The translations under genes and the position numbers were made by a program. A stretch of 64,000 nucleotides of DNA from Ischnura elegans (taxonomy: Eukaryota > Arthropoda > Insecta > Odonata > Coenagrionidae): assembly GCF_921293095.1 (NCBI RefSeq), contig NC_060256.1, positions 89,373,851 to 89,437,850 of the forward strand, in the 5' to 3' direction. The notes under the pieces are model-generated. The model searched no databases. It had not been told where the DNA came from and saw only the letters and a list, made by a program, of their open reading frames with translations. Positions within the stretch are counted from its first letter, which is position 1. Every line of letters begins with the position of its first letter. Below are positions 37,101-47,446 of this stretch, one piece after another.

Positions 37101-40100
37101 TGGCGGGTATTCCACACCCGCAGACACCCCAGTATTTGCGCCTAAAAACCTCCTCTAGCCTTAATTCCTACCTGCACCCTTGAAATATACTAATGGCCAA
37201 TGAGCTGGAAAAATATGTTGACGTAATGTCATTGACTTGGGAGATGCATCAATGAATTGTGCCTCATCATCAATTATTGTATACATATTTAGTTCTTAGC
37301 CAGAATTTTGTTCTAATTTCTATGGAGCACTTTAATTATGTAATTAGGTTAGCCTTTGGTTTAGTCATGTATTCTTTAATGGTAGGACTCTGAGGAAAAG
37401 AATTCGTTCCGAAGAGCTTCTAAGATCATCTTCATTGCCACCATCAATGGCTGCACGAGAGAAGGCAAATTTGAGACGGGAAAGATTTTCAATGGATGAA
37501 GACAAAGTGGAGAGATGTTGCCGTCCCAAGCGGAAGAGGAGCAAAATTCCAAACTACAAATTGTCTCATGATATTTTACGAATGGAGCTTGAGGGGAGGA
37601 AGAATGAGAACATCACTACCACTCCACAACCATTCCACCTGGAGACTGCAATGATTCATGACAAAAAGGTACAACTTATGCTTCTCAAAAATTTCTCTTG
37701 AGAAGCAATCATAAATGTAAATTTAATCATGTTAGTGGTATTGAATATGGTTAATGAAAAATCTTTGAACTTTCCACTCAGCTTTTTTATAACTTCGATC
37801 GATTCCTACTGTATTTCATAATACCAGTCCACTAGCTGCGTCTCAAAAAATCTGTCCAGATAGCCTTACTTCAACCAATTATTTCATTTTAATTTTAGGA
37901 TCTTGATTTCCATTATTTTTTATTGATATATATTTTATGTCTTATCTTTAAAAATCTGTTTTCTCGGATTCATAACACGTTTTCACAAAAAGGAGTTGAA
38001 TCTCATTTGAGGAATTTAACTTTAGTAAACTGTTAGAATAATAAGATAAAGTGCAAAAATGTTTTCTTGTACGATATTTACAAGTAATTTTAAAAAATAA
38101 GTGAAAATCAAGTTCACAAAACAAAAATTGAGTTGTTGGCCAAGATGCGGCTTTGACAGGTATTTTGAATATGATTTAGGAAAGAAATTTCAAATAATAT
38201 GGTTCAAATATAACATACATGCATTTCTGGGCTAGAAATTCAAGATATGTCTGAATTGAATGATTTTTTGAGATTCTACTTCACGGCTAGGAGCAGTGAG
38301 GGATGGGGAAGACTCGAGTCGAGAGGTAAGGGGCATTTAGGATAGGAGCAATGGGTGGGGTGGTATGGGGGTTGGGTTCCATCAGGGACAGCAATGGAGG
38401 TACAATTGGCATGTGAATATAAATCGGATTTAAAAACCATTAAAAAAATTTGTAAGTATTTAAAATTTGTCAAATCATTCAAAAACATGCATCTGATAAA
38501 AGTGTCTTGACATTTCCACTGTTTCTTAATAATTTAAATTAAAACTTATATCATATGTATGTAAGATTTTGGGGTTAAATTCACTTTAATTACCAGTCTT
38601 GAGAAGGCGTTAGCTAAATATGATTTACTATCATTATAGTTCCAACTTAGTTTTTGCTCTTCCATTTGGTTTTTTTGAATCTTGTACCCATTTGCCGCAC
38701 ATATACCTTGAGAATGATGCTCAGTTGTTTCAATTGATGGGAATACATTAAAAAAGTGTGTGAAAAGAATAGGGTTGTTTCATTTACCATGTTCATAATG
38801 GTGGGTAAAAAACACAAGTGCCAGAATGGAACAGTATTAACTCGGAAAATTGGCTACTTGTCAATCTGATTTAGAAGAAAAAAAGTTTTAAAATTGAACC
38901 ATATCTTCAACCTGCATATCTGGATCGAAATGTCAAAAATTTGAATTAAAAATTACTTTATTGTTTGTGTTGCGTTCAAAGTTAAAATTGTAATGTGACC
39001 TCTTCTAATGGTAATTGTCTAAAGAAAATAAATCCCCTTCTTTCTTTTTTTAAGGGGAAATAGAGATCTTACTTACTTTGGTCAAACTTTTGAAAAATCA
39101 AAAAATATTACTTTTTCCATAATTTTTAAAATGAGTCGCATTGAGTGTTTTATGCTCAAAATTGGTCCTTTTTCTAAAATTTGTCCTTTGTCTTAAAAAA
39201 TATACATATATATTGGTCGTTAAACCTCAATTCAACAAAAGTTTGCTGAGTAGGGTTTCATATTTCTATGCAAATTTCTGCATACACCTCAGGCTAAATT
39301 CCCTGAGACCATTTTGTGAAAAAAAGAATTTTTCAGTGTTTTATGCTCTTTGTCTCCCTTTGTTTGCCAACCTGAAATGAGACAGACTAATATCAGCTTG
39401 GTTGTAAATGTAGTGAAAGTCATGCTCATCTACAATATGCATGATTCAGCTCTGGTTATCTCGTGAAAACAAAACTTTTGATGTTTTTTGGCATTAGTTG
39501 TTCTGTACTATGGATAATCATGATCAGCTACTCATTTGTCAGTCTGAATTGACCAGTATGAGATCTATGTACCTCTCTTCATCCCATTCACAAATCATTC
39601 TCACTAATATTACTTGATTCCCTTTTATATATCCCCTTGAGCTCAGATTTCAGTATCTCCTCGTCCCTCAGTGCCTGCTCCTGTAATTTAAAAATATTTT
39701 AAATGGTAAACACTCATGACTCTATAATTTCTTATTAATCACCGTATTACTTTGATGTTGTGTCTTTTTTGTATGATGTGCGCTGGCCTTCAACTTTCAT
39801 GAATACATCTCTGCAACGAAGGTTTGTTTCCTTCATTGCTAATTATTACATTTGCCTTTAGTCCCTCAAGTGCTGTCACTCATCTTGCAAAGCTGCGAGC
39901 CTAACCAAAGATAGAGATCGACCAGCTTCGGCTGGGCCTCTAACACTACATAGGAACAACTTGGCTTCTGTTCTACGTATACAGTCATCTAGGTAGTATT
40001 TAACTAACTAACCTCTGTTTGAAATTCAAATTGATTATGTACATGACATATTTATCACTTAAACTTCACTTTTTCCTTTCCATGATTGCAAAATGTTTGG

Positions 40101-43100
40101 CTGATGCTACATTTCACCCATTTATTGCCTATTTCAGTTGATATTACCTAATTGCAATTGTTGATTGGCTGTTTGTGTTTGCATGAGGAGCTAGCTTATT
40201 CACTTATCTAGGAATTGCACTGTTCCTTAACTTACCTGACTTATGATAAAGGCTGTATCCCATGTTAAAATTCATGAATATAGTGTTTTCACCTAATTAA
40301 ATTTGACCCACCCACCCGTGGGTCACGCTGCAGCAAATTTATGAGTTTTCTTCATTTTGTAGTTGTTGCCACTCTTCTAAGTGAGAAGTTAGAGTTATTT
40401 TATGGAGGGTACTGTATGAAATGCAACTAAAAGTTTGGTGTGATTCACCCGTGGGTCACACTCTCGCCAGACTGAGTATACCACACACAGTGGACATGAG
40501 GTTAAATTACAGGGTCGTTCCTGGTCAAGGAATTCCGGAATAAGTCTGGGGATTTGATATGATACAGGGAAATCAAGACCATACCATGACATCTCTTGAT
40601 CTCCTGTTCTTGTAACAGACGCATTATTATACCATTTATGGGTTTTGGGAATTACATGTTTTCCAAAGCATTTTGCCAAATGAAGTATCTAAAGTAAACA
40701 TGAATATATTGTATAATTTTTCATATTGTAAACTTAATAAGCTGATTTAATGACTACCAATTAAATGTAGTTTTTGATGCCTTTAATCCTAGAAAGGTAA
40801 AATCATGAAACCAAAGCATTTGTGTGTATTTTAGTTAGGCTTAATATATATCTGTGGAGCAAACATAAAAAGTATTATTTTCTCTTTAATTTATGTGACT
40901 AGGATATTCCTAAAATCCCTATCTGTTTGTATTGATCATTGGTGAAAAGTTGCTTGTCAATATAATCAGGTTCATCAGAATGAAATATTTTAGGCATGTT
41001 TCCTGTTAATGTCTTTCAATGAGACAATTTAAAAAACCCGCTTATTTTTTCCCTTTTAACTCTCACTCACAATTCCGATAATGGAAAACCCCCATCTACT
41101 GCTCTATTTCTATTTTTGTTTAATGTATAGCTTTAATGGCTCCTTATTTACATTAATACTCAATTTTATTTTGGAAAGGACACTTCTTCTGGTGCATATG
41201 GGGAAGACTTAGGCTGTAGGTGAGGGTATAGGTTTTATTTAGCTTTGTCGATCTAATATCATGTTATATCATGCTCCAGATTATATTTTTTTACCAGTCC
41301 TAAAGATTGCCACAATTTTCAAAAAGTGGTGATGGTAGTACTTATTTGGTTTGTGAACGGAAAGGTGTGGCATAATCTCAAGAAAGGGCATGAGGAGATT
41401 CACTCAAGAACATTAGACAGTTGAATTGAAGAAGTTAACAAAGTCATGGAAGATATGTGATAATCAGGTTTTATTTATCTTGCACTAAATTAGCGTTGGG
41501 CCTTATTCAAGGAAATAACTGTAGAGTAGCCAGCGACGTGTTTTCCTCAGTGGAGTACATATTCACATTTGAGGTAGGGACACTATCAAAAGCAATGCAG
41601 AGCTCTTCAAAACAGAGAAGAAAAATTGTAATTCCTGAAAAAAGAAGGTAGAAATAATTTGCTGGCCTCTGTGGCAGCGGGGTTAAGTCCTCACCTGCCG
41701 AACAAGAGGTTGCGGGTTCAAGTCCTGCCTTAGTAGGTTACCCCCATCCTGGGCATGGTTTTTTGTGCTTGTATGATAATTAAATTTGTTGAAATCCAGT
41801 ATGTACTCTTTTCGGTGGTGTGGGAATAAATAAAATAAATTAATAGAAATCCTGGACCATCAGGAGTTCTACATCCACCAGAGTTACGAGCTTAAATGCA
41901 GTAAACTGATTATTGCTGTCCTGTTCATGTCTAATTGCATGTACATATATTGCTGGGCACTAAATCACATTCATGTGTTAAAAATTAAATAGTATGTCGA
42001 TAAAAGAATGAAACAATGGATCCTGATGAATTAGGCCAAAGTTATTTTGCTTGCTGTGGGGGGAAAATGATTTTTCTCTGTGGGATATTTCTCTCTGTCA
42101 GATGTGGAAAATATTACATAAACCTTTTTTCCATAGTTCTTGATTTTTAGTGTAATTTTCAGAAATATTATTTGTTACCAATTTGTTATGGGAGCTCTTT
42201 TCACTACATCTGCGTTAATTATATTGTGAAGAAAATTTATTTGTTTTAGAAATTTTTTTGTTGCAATCAGTGCCTACCAATTAATAATATTGTAGCGGAG
42301 GAATCATCCATGACAACGGGGTTTATTTTTTTTAACGACGGAGATATTAGAGTAAATAGAGGATTGAGGAGATTGTGTTTTGAGAACGAAGTGAGAGTTA
42401 ATGTGTACGACTTCTACTGAAATAAAGGTGTTAAGTGTTCCGGAAATAAGAACAGTTGCTTTTTGTATTGGAACCCTCGCACGTAACAACTGGTGTCAGA
42501 AGGGGACGAAACATAAATTATAGTGTTTGTTATTTTTGTATGAAGCACGACTTATTTTCAATCGAAGTAGGAGCATGGCTTCAAAGGCAGCTAAGTTAAG
42601 TGAGTTGAAAGTGGCGGATTTGAAGCGCGAGTTGGCGGAACGTGACATGGAGACTAGCGGGACGAAAGCAGTCCTTCAGTTGCGACTTCGTGAGGCGCTT
42701 CAGGCCGAAGGCGTGGACCCCGAGGATTTCTCCTTCGAGATAGAAGTCGGCGCGCATGAATTCACGCATTTCCTCACTGTATTTAAAGAAGAGCGTGCCG
42801 AGTATTCCAGAACTTTGAAAGAAATTGCCAGTACTATTCGCTCGATCAAAGACGAACTGCTGGCGAAGATCTCTGAAGTAAAATGTGGGTTGGAAGACGA
42901 CGTCAGAGAATTAAAGGACAAGCTTGAAAATGACGTTAGCGGAGTAAAAGATGAGCTGGAAGCGGATGTCAACGAGATGAAGGAAGAACTGAAATACGTC
43001 ACTTCGGAAGTACAAGGCGTGCAAGAGAGATTAAGGAACGTAAAAGAAGATTTAAAAATGGTAGAAGTCGATGTAGAGAAGCGTATTGAAGATCGTCTGA

Positions 43101-46100
43101 AAACTCTCGCTCAAGAATTGACGCAAACGGGCACTGTTGGAGTATTGTCAGGACTAGCTCCTAGTATCAAGGCCGTGCGTGTAAAACCACCTACATACGA
43201 CGGCAAGATTCCTTGGTCTACTTACTTCAAGCAGTTTGAAGCCGCGGCCAACGCCAACGGGTGGACGAAGGAAGACAGAGCTACGGGCTTGATTGTGGCG
43301 CTGCGAGGAGACGCTTTGAACATTCTTCAAGCGATGCCTGACCATGAACACAGGAACTACGAGTGTCTGGTGGGCCGACTTGAAATGAGGTACGGTGACA
43401 AACACCTTCAACAAGTCTACCACAGCCAATTGCTCACTAGACGTCAAAACCGTGGCGAGACACTGCAGGAATTTGAAGCGGACATCGCGCGACTCGTTTT
43501 CTTGGCTTATCCCTCGGCGCCCAGTGAATTTATTGAGCGATTGTCAGCAGAGTCTTTCGTGGTTGGTGTGGCTGATCCGGAACTGCAGAGAGCTCTACGC
43601 TTAATGCACCCAAAAACTTTGGACGACGCACTAGCCCGAGCCTTGGAATTCCAAGCGGCAACCGAAACTTCAAAAATCCTAACTCATGTCCGAAGCACGA
43701 GCGAAGAAGAATCTCTCGAAGATAGGATCGAAAAGATCGTCTCAAAATTTTTACGGAGGACAGGACAACCCACAAAAAGAGATATACGCTGTTGGGATTG
43801 CGGGGAGCTTGGACATGTCCGTAGTCGCTGCCAAAATAGTACGATGCGGCAGGGACGCTTTCTCGATCGACACCATTGCCAGAGCAGAGCAGATCGACAG
43901 ACTACGCATCTTACTAAAATTTCAAAAATGGGTGACGATATCCGTACTGGGAGCACTCCCCCTAAAACTAAAATTTTCGTGGGCGGTCTCCCTGAAGACG
44001 CCAAGGCACAAGATCTGAGGGCCCTTTTTGAGCGGTATGGAACTGTTACCGAGTGTGACATTTTAAACAGGTATGGCTTTGTGCACATGAAGACTGATGA
44101 GATGGCCGTCCGTGCCATAGAGGCCCTGAACAATGCTGAATTTATGGGTGTCCAGATTAGCGTTGAGCAATCTTCTAGTAAGAAGAGTGGTCGTGGTAGA
44201 GGCTTTGGTCCAATGATGAGAGGTAGAGGAGGACCAATGAGGGGGATGAGAATGGGAAGAGCCCCACCTCCGTACATGATGAGGGACGGTCGTGGGGACT
44301 ATGACAGACGAGGACCAGGAATGGATGGCAGGGGCCCTGGAATGGACAGGATTGGACTGCCACCTCCACCATCAATGAGGAATGGATACTATGACAGTTA
44401 TGACAAAGGCTATGATGGCTACTACACTGCCCGAACCTGAGCGCCGCACATACCCTGACATGCTCCACAAACCCCTAGAGGAAAGGCGAAGGTAGTCCAT
44501 TACAATCGATTGGCACTTTACGAAGGTGGCAATGCAAGAGTTGAGGAGGATCAAGAGGTGAACGCACGTTGGCGGCCGAACAACATGGTCAAGGCGTGGG
44601 TAAGAACTGTTCCGGGACGAAACAGCCTTGAGGAGGGGGCAGTGTAGCGGAGGAATCATCCATGACAACGGGGTTTATTTATTTTAACGACGGAGAGATT
44701 TGAGTAAATAGAGGAGTGAGGAGATTGTGTTTTGAGAACGAAGTGAGAGTTAATGTGTACGACTTCTACTGAAATAAAGGTGTTAAGTGTTCCGGAAATA
44801 AGAACAGTTGCTTTTTGTATTGGAACCCTCGCACGTAACAATATGTATACAATTACCGATTGTTTTCCAGAAAAAGTGAAAAAAGAAACTTAAGGTGGAA
44901 AATTGCCTGTAATTTTTATTTTTTATTAATATGCTGCATATCCACGTGATTAAGCTTGAAGAGGCACTCTCTACTCTGCATGCCTTTGATATGCCATTTA
45001 ATGGCAAAGTGCTTTTGGCGCTGGTTTATTCATTGTGTGTTGGGGTTTCCGACAGGGACAGGGCTGAGCAAGAAAGGGTGAGGAGGCGTGAGGAGAGGCG
45101 TCAGAGGGAAGAGGCGAGATTGAGGGAAAGGGAGTTCCGCAAGGACCCAGCGTGGAAACTGGTCTCTGGGTGGGGAGGGGTGGAGGACGACCTTGCTCTC
45201 CGAGCGTGCACACGGAGGGAAGAAGAGCGCATCCGAAACCAGATCCATTGCCACCAAATGGAGAATATGATGAAGCGAGTTTATCAGATCCCAACTCTGT
45301 TTGAGAGACAGTCTCAGGTATTGTGACTTACGCATTTTCTTAAGCCCCCATTGTTTTTTTTAAACTTCACTATTTTACTAAATAAGGTATGTTTTCGTGG
45401 AGAATTTGAGAATCAGGTCGGCCATCTCCAACCCCATCTTGGAATTCCCTCTTCAATTTACAATAAGGCCCAATCCCTTTTATTCTGTCTATTAATCCTA
45501 TTGATCTCTTCCTCCCCCTCCTCCATCTATCAAGTATTCTTCCCATCTCCCCAATACTATTTCCCACCAGTTCCTGTTAGTCCTAATGATAACTTTATTT
45601 GGCTAAGTAACTAGCTGTTGACTCTGTGTGACTGCTTAAGTGCTGGTCATTATGTGAGGGAAACTGGCTTTGTAACTGAAGGCTCTGTTGAGCAGTGGCG
45701 TAGCGAGGGGGGGTTTTGGGGGATAAAACCCCCCAAAACCCCCCAAATAAAACCCCCCAAAACCTCAGAGAAATTTTTGAGTTTAATCCATTTTAATGAC
45801 ATTGGATCAGTATTACTTATAGAATAGTGTTATGATCAATTAAATATCCCTCAGAAAGCCGTAAAACTCGCCATTTTGAGCCATTAATCTTAAAATTTTC
45901 TGGAGGAGGGCCCCCACAACTCCTGCTTACCCTGGTGGGTATGCAATACCCTGCACCCCAAAGTATTAGTTGCGCCTAAAACTCCCCTAGCCTTAATTCT
46001 TGGCTGCACCCCTGCTGTTGAGAGACAATTCTATAGAATTGGGGAAGAGAAGTCACTGCATATTGGTATGATATCTTAGGCATCAACTTTGAGCTTGAAT

Positions 46101-47129
46101 TCACTGCCAAAGAACATTGTCAGTCCGCTCTTTTTACCTCCTCATCCCATTATGGGGATCAGGTTTATCAGTGAGGTTGACAGGCTCTTGATCACTGTTG
46201 CATGTGAAATCACTCAGAAGCGGCAACTTATGGTTATGCTTTGATTATGGCCTGGGCTATGCATAACAAGTGATTGATGAAAATTATATTAGAAGTAAAA
46301 TACAAGCAAATATAGTTTCCACAGAGTGACTGTTTAAAATGCCAACAGTTTTATTTAGAAACAATTTGCAAGCTCTCTGTGGAGACTGCAAAATTATTCT
46401 TCTGGAGCTCAGCTCCTAGTATAAATAGTAGAAGACTCATCTAGTTGTTGTTGAAATTGTACCATGCAATATTTTCCTCTGAGGGAAAGTGTCTCATGAG
46501 TGCACTCCATACTTTTCAAGAGGCCATTAATAGATTGGTTCAATTGGTACCCCCATTGTTCACTTCTTATATTTCCCTTCAAAAAATTATGAAAAATGTA
46601 TGTGTGCATTCTGAGTGGTTCTTTTATACATACATGTTTTGTGCTTGTCATTTTTACCTGGTTTGATGAATTTTTTTGTGTAGTTTTCATGCTCCTCATA
46701 GCACTAATCCTCCAGGTCCATCTCTCACGAAAAGCAGTAAAAGAAGTTTTGGATGGGAAGATGGCGAAGGAGCAGCCAAAGGATTCAAAGAGTGGAGGGA
46801 AATCCAGGAAGCTATCGGTCAAACTGCAGTCAAAGGGAGTGAATAGCATTTCGCCAACCCCAAGAGAAGAAGAAGAAGTGAAGGAGGAGGAGGACTCGGA
46901 TGAATATTATGAAAGTGATCCGGAGGACGACAAAACTTGCCATCACAGCCTTGGGGAAGATGTTGAAGAGGGCACTGGACTGGAGGACGAGATCAAAGAT
47001 GAAGTGGTTGAGGATGGGAAAGAAGACGCAAGGGATTCATCGCCCACTCATGAATCTCAAAAGTTGTTGGATTTACCGGAGGAAAATGAAGGTAGTGATG
47101 GAAAGAATGAGGTGGGTGATGTCGACTAA
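31171..47129 (+). CDS. FAM161A: FAM161A-like centrosomal/ciliary protein, seven exons
   Basis: FAM161 proteins bind microtubules at centrioles and the ciliary base. The exons are 31171-32372, 32465-32623, 33205-33429, 37386-37668, 39862-39992, 45056-45317 and 46716-47129. All borders are AG/GT. Phases join without a break to 2676 nt, or 891 residues plus stop, longer than human FAM161A. Exon 1 has a Ser-rich N-terminus and the family motif LSDEDFYRKIQHLKEKQKQY. Exons 2-4 carry the family block, with IPLYDKILNEQETR, MMKPFSFVKRDEEEKRY and FKAKPVPRNLF. Exon 6 is a charged helical region ending YQIPTLFERQSQ. Exon 7 is an acidic tail. Exon 5 rests mainly on phase and the RPASAGPLTLHRNNLASVL segment, so it is the weakest. 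The expected acidic-helix/RWPY segment before it was not found and may be lost or in a missed exon. A gag-RRM LTR element sits in the intron between exons 5 and 6. The start at 31171 could instead be 31195. Confidence 0.85.
33607..34437. mobile_element. piggyBac-like TTAA element, nested
   Basis: It is bounded by TTAA at 33603-33606 and 34438-34441. The ends are CCTTTTC and GAAAGGG, an imperfect inverted pair. It interrupts the TA-target element at 33521-35932. The interior has a GC-rich left part and no recognisable transposase. Confidence 0.6.
34913..35058. mobile_element. miniature TTAA-type element
   Basis: The ends CCCTTTCAATG and CGAAAGGG are inverted. TTAA follows the right end and TGTAA precedes the left. 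146 bp. It shares its right terminus with the element ending at 34437. Confidence 0.55.
36880..37182. mobile_element. hAT-type miniature element, diverged copy of 45693-46014
   Basis: It is collinear with 45693-46014, including GGAGGGGGTTTTGGGGGATA, TATCCCTCAGAA and the 3' CCTTAATTC...CTGCACCC end. The flanking 8-mers do not match, so this copy is older. FAM161A intron between exons 3 and 4. Confidence 0.75.
37669..39861. other. FAM161A intron, searched for a missing exon
   Basis: The family segment with an acidic helix followed by RWPY is expected about here. A short RWPSTF-like reading near 39778 lacks a usable acceptor and does not join in frame. No other candidate was seen. Confidence 0.4.
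41665..41843 (+). mobile_element. tRNA-derived SINE
   Basis: A-box-like TGGCAGCGGGGTTAAG and B-box GGTTCAAGTCC lie at tRNA spacing, followed by an unrelated body and an AATAAATAAAATAAAT tail. This is the standard SINE layout. It lies in the same FAM161A intron as the LTR element. Confidence 0.7.
42291..42488 (+). repeat. 5' LTR
   Basis: 198 bp, TG...CA bounded. It contains AATAAA in its 3' half (within CTGAAATAAAGGTG), a probable polyadenylation signal. No clear TATA box. Confidence 0.92.
42575..44440 (+). CDS. Gag fused in frame to an RRM/RG-rich RNA-binding protein
   Basis: 621 residues from the Met at 42575, chosen because the 16 residues before it lack conservation and are 5'-leader-like; the frame is open from 42527. 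Residues 5-40 form a SAP-like domain (KLSELKVADLKRELAERDM). About 65-195 is charged coiled coil. About 215-400 is a retrotransposon Gag core. Residues 406-419 are a CCHC zinc knuckle, CX2CX4HX4C. From Met 452 a second protein begins, MGDDIRTGSTPPKTKIFVGG, with an RRM at about 466-533 (RNP2 IFVGGL, RNP1 NRYGFVHM). It continues into a Gly/Arg/Met/Pro-rich tail ending GYYTART. The RRM resembles lark/RBM4/RBM14-type RRMs; the exact parent is unresolved. ATG 43928 has an A at -3, so it may be the parent gene's start. Gag normally packages element RNA; the RRM could change RNA choice. Confidence 0.88.
   Translation: MASKAAKLSELKVADLKRELAERDMETSGTKAVLQLRLREALQAEGVDPEDFSFEIEVGAHEFTHFLTVFKEERAEYSRTLKEIASTIRSIKDELLAKISEVKCGLEDDVRELKDKLENDVSGVKDELEADVNEMKEELKYVTSEVQGVQERLRNVKEDLKMVEVDVEKRIEDRLKTLAQELTQTGTVGVLSGLAPSIKAVRVKPPTYDGKIPWSTYFKQFEAAANANGWTKEDRATGLIVALRGDALNILQAMPDHEHRNYECLVGRLEMRYGDKHLQQVYHSQLLTRRQNRGETLQEFEADIARLVFLAYPSAPSEFIERLSAESFVVGVADPELQRALRLMHPKTLDDALARALEFQAATETSKILTHVRSTSEEESLEDRIEKIVSKFLRRTGQPTKRDIRCWDCGELGHVRSRCQNSTMRQGRFLDRHHCQSRADRQTTHLTKISKMGDDIRTGSTPPKTKIFVGGLPEDAKAQDLRALFERYGTVTECDILNRYGFVHMKTDEMAVRAIEALNNAEFMGVQISVEQSSSKKSGRGRGFGPMMRGRGGPMRGMRMGRAPPPYMMRDGRGDYDRRGPGMDGRGPGMDRIGLPPPPSMRNGYYDSYDKGYDGYYTART
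44465..44647 (+). pseudogene. integrase C-terminal remnant
   Basis: This is in the same frame as the gag-RRM protein but after its stop. The reading PRGKAKVVHYNRLALYEGGN and its continuation is the usual C-terminal end of a Ty3/gypsy integrase, the stretch just after the GPY/F module. It ends at a TAG inside the first bases of the 3' LTR, as in intact elements. It lacks the zinc-binding domain and catalytic core and has no start of its own. Confidence 0.75.
44643..44840 (+). repeat. 3' LTR
   Basis: 198 bp, about 98 percent identical to 42291-42488. The stop codon of the integrase remnant lies at 44645-44647. Confidence 0.92.
45693..46014. mobile_element. hAT-type miniature element with perfect 8-bp duplication
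   Basis: The ends are CAGTGGCGTAGCGAGG and, inverted, CAGGGGTGCAGCC. The exact duplication CTGTTGAG flanks it (45685-45692 and 46015-46022). The left part has repeated CCCCCCAAAA runs. FAM161A intron between exons 6 and 7. Diverged copy at 36880. Confidence 0.88.
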
Positions 47130-47413
47130 TAATGTCCCTGAGGATAATATTTGTTTGTATGTAATATAATTACCATCAAACCTGCATCATTCTTTTGTTT
47201 CATGGAGAATAGATGAACTGGTCATCCTCATGTAGTATTTATCAAGTCAATGGTGGATTTTCTGTGTTTCTTTTACTTCCTAGGTATGGGTCAATTAAAA
47301 TATAAGGAATATAATCCTCAAACTGATTGTTGACGAGTTGACTTTGTGGGAGTCCATGGATAGTGATAATTGAAACAGCAGGAGTATTTTTCCACACTTT
47401 TTTATTCTTCCTC

Positions 47414-47446
47414 GACCGGTTTCAATGCTTACACATCATTATCAAG
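47414..47446 (-). ncRNA. hammerhead-like motif, degenerate
   Basis: On the minus strand TTGATAA, then a short ATG/CAT stem, then GAAAC, CG and GTC. The 3' part GAAAC-NN-GTC is kept while the 5' core has substitutions. Confidence 0.35.

Larger units (their letters stand above)
42291..44840 (+). mobile_element. Ty3/gypsy-like LTR element with captured RRM gene and no pol
   Basis: A complete 2550-bp insertion. The two 198-bp LTRs begin TGTAGCGG and end TAACA, differing at about four positions. The host 4-mer ATAT is duplicated on both sides (42287-42290 and 44841-44844), as usual for Ty3/gypsy. A primer-binding-site candidate starting TGGTGTCAGAAG lies 2 bp after the 5' LTR, and a purine tract GAGGAGGGGGCAG precedes the 3' LTR. 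The interior is one long gag-RRM frame plus an integrase-tail remnant. Protease, reverse transcriptase, RNase H and the integrase core are absent, so it must have moved with enzymes supplied in trans. It lies in sense between exons 5 and 6 of the FAM161A gene. Few LTR differences suggest a recent insertion. Confidence 0.92.

Noticed and set aside
39775-39825. RWPSTF-like reading as the missing FAM161A segment
   Set aside because: There is no acceptor AG just upstream, no acidic helix before it, and its phase cannot join the exon at 39862 without a stop.
42527-42574. Upstream Met start for the gag-RRM frame
   Set aside because: The 16 added residues lie close to the primer-binding site and look like leader. 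The SAP domain begins right after the Met at 42575.
42700-44277. Long minus-strand open frames opposite the gag-RRM coding region
   Set aside because: These are mirror-frame shadows of a charged coding sequence, without motifs.
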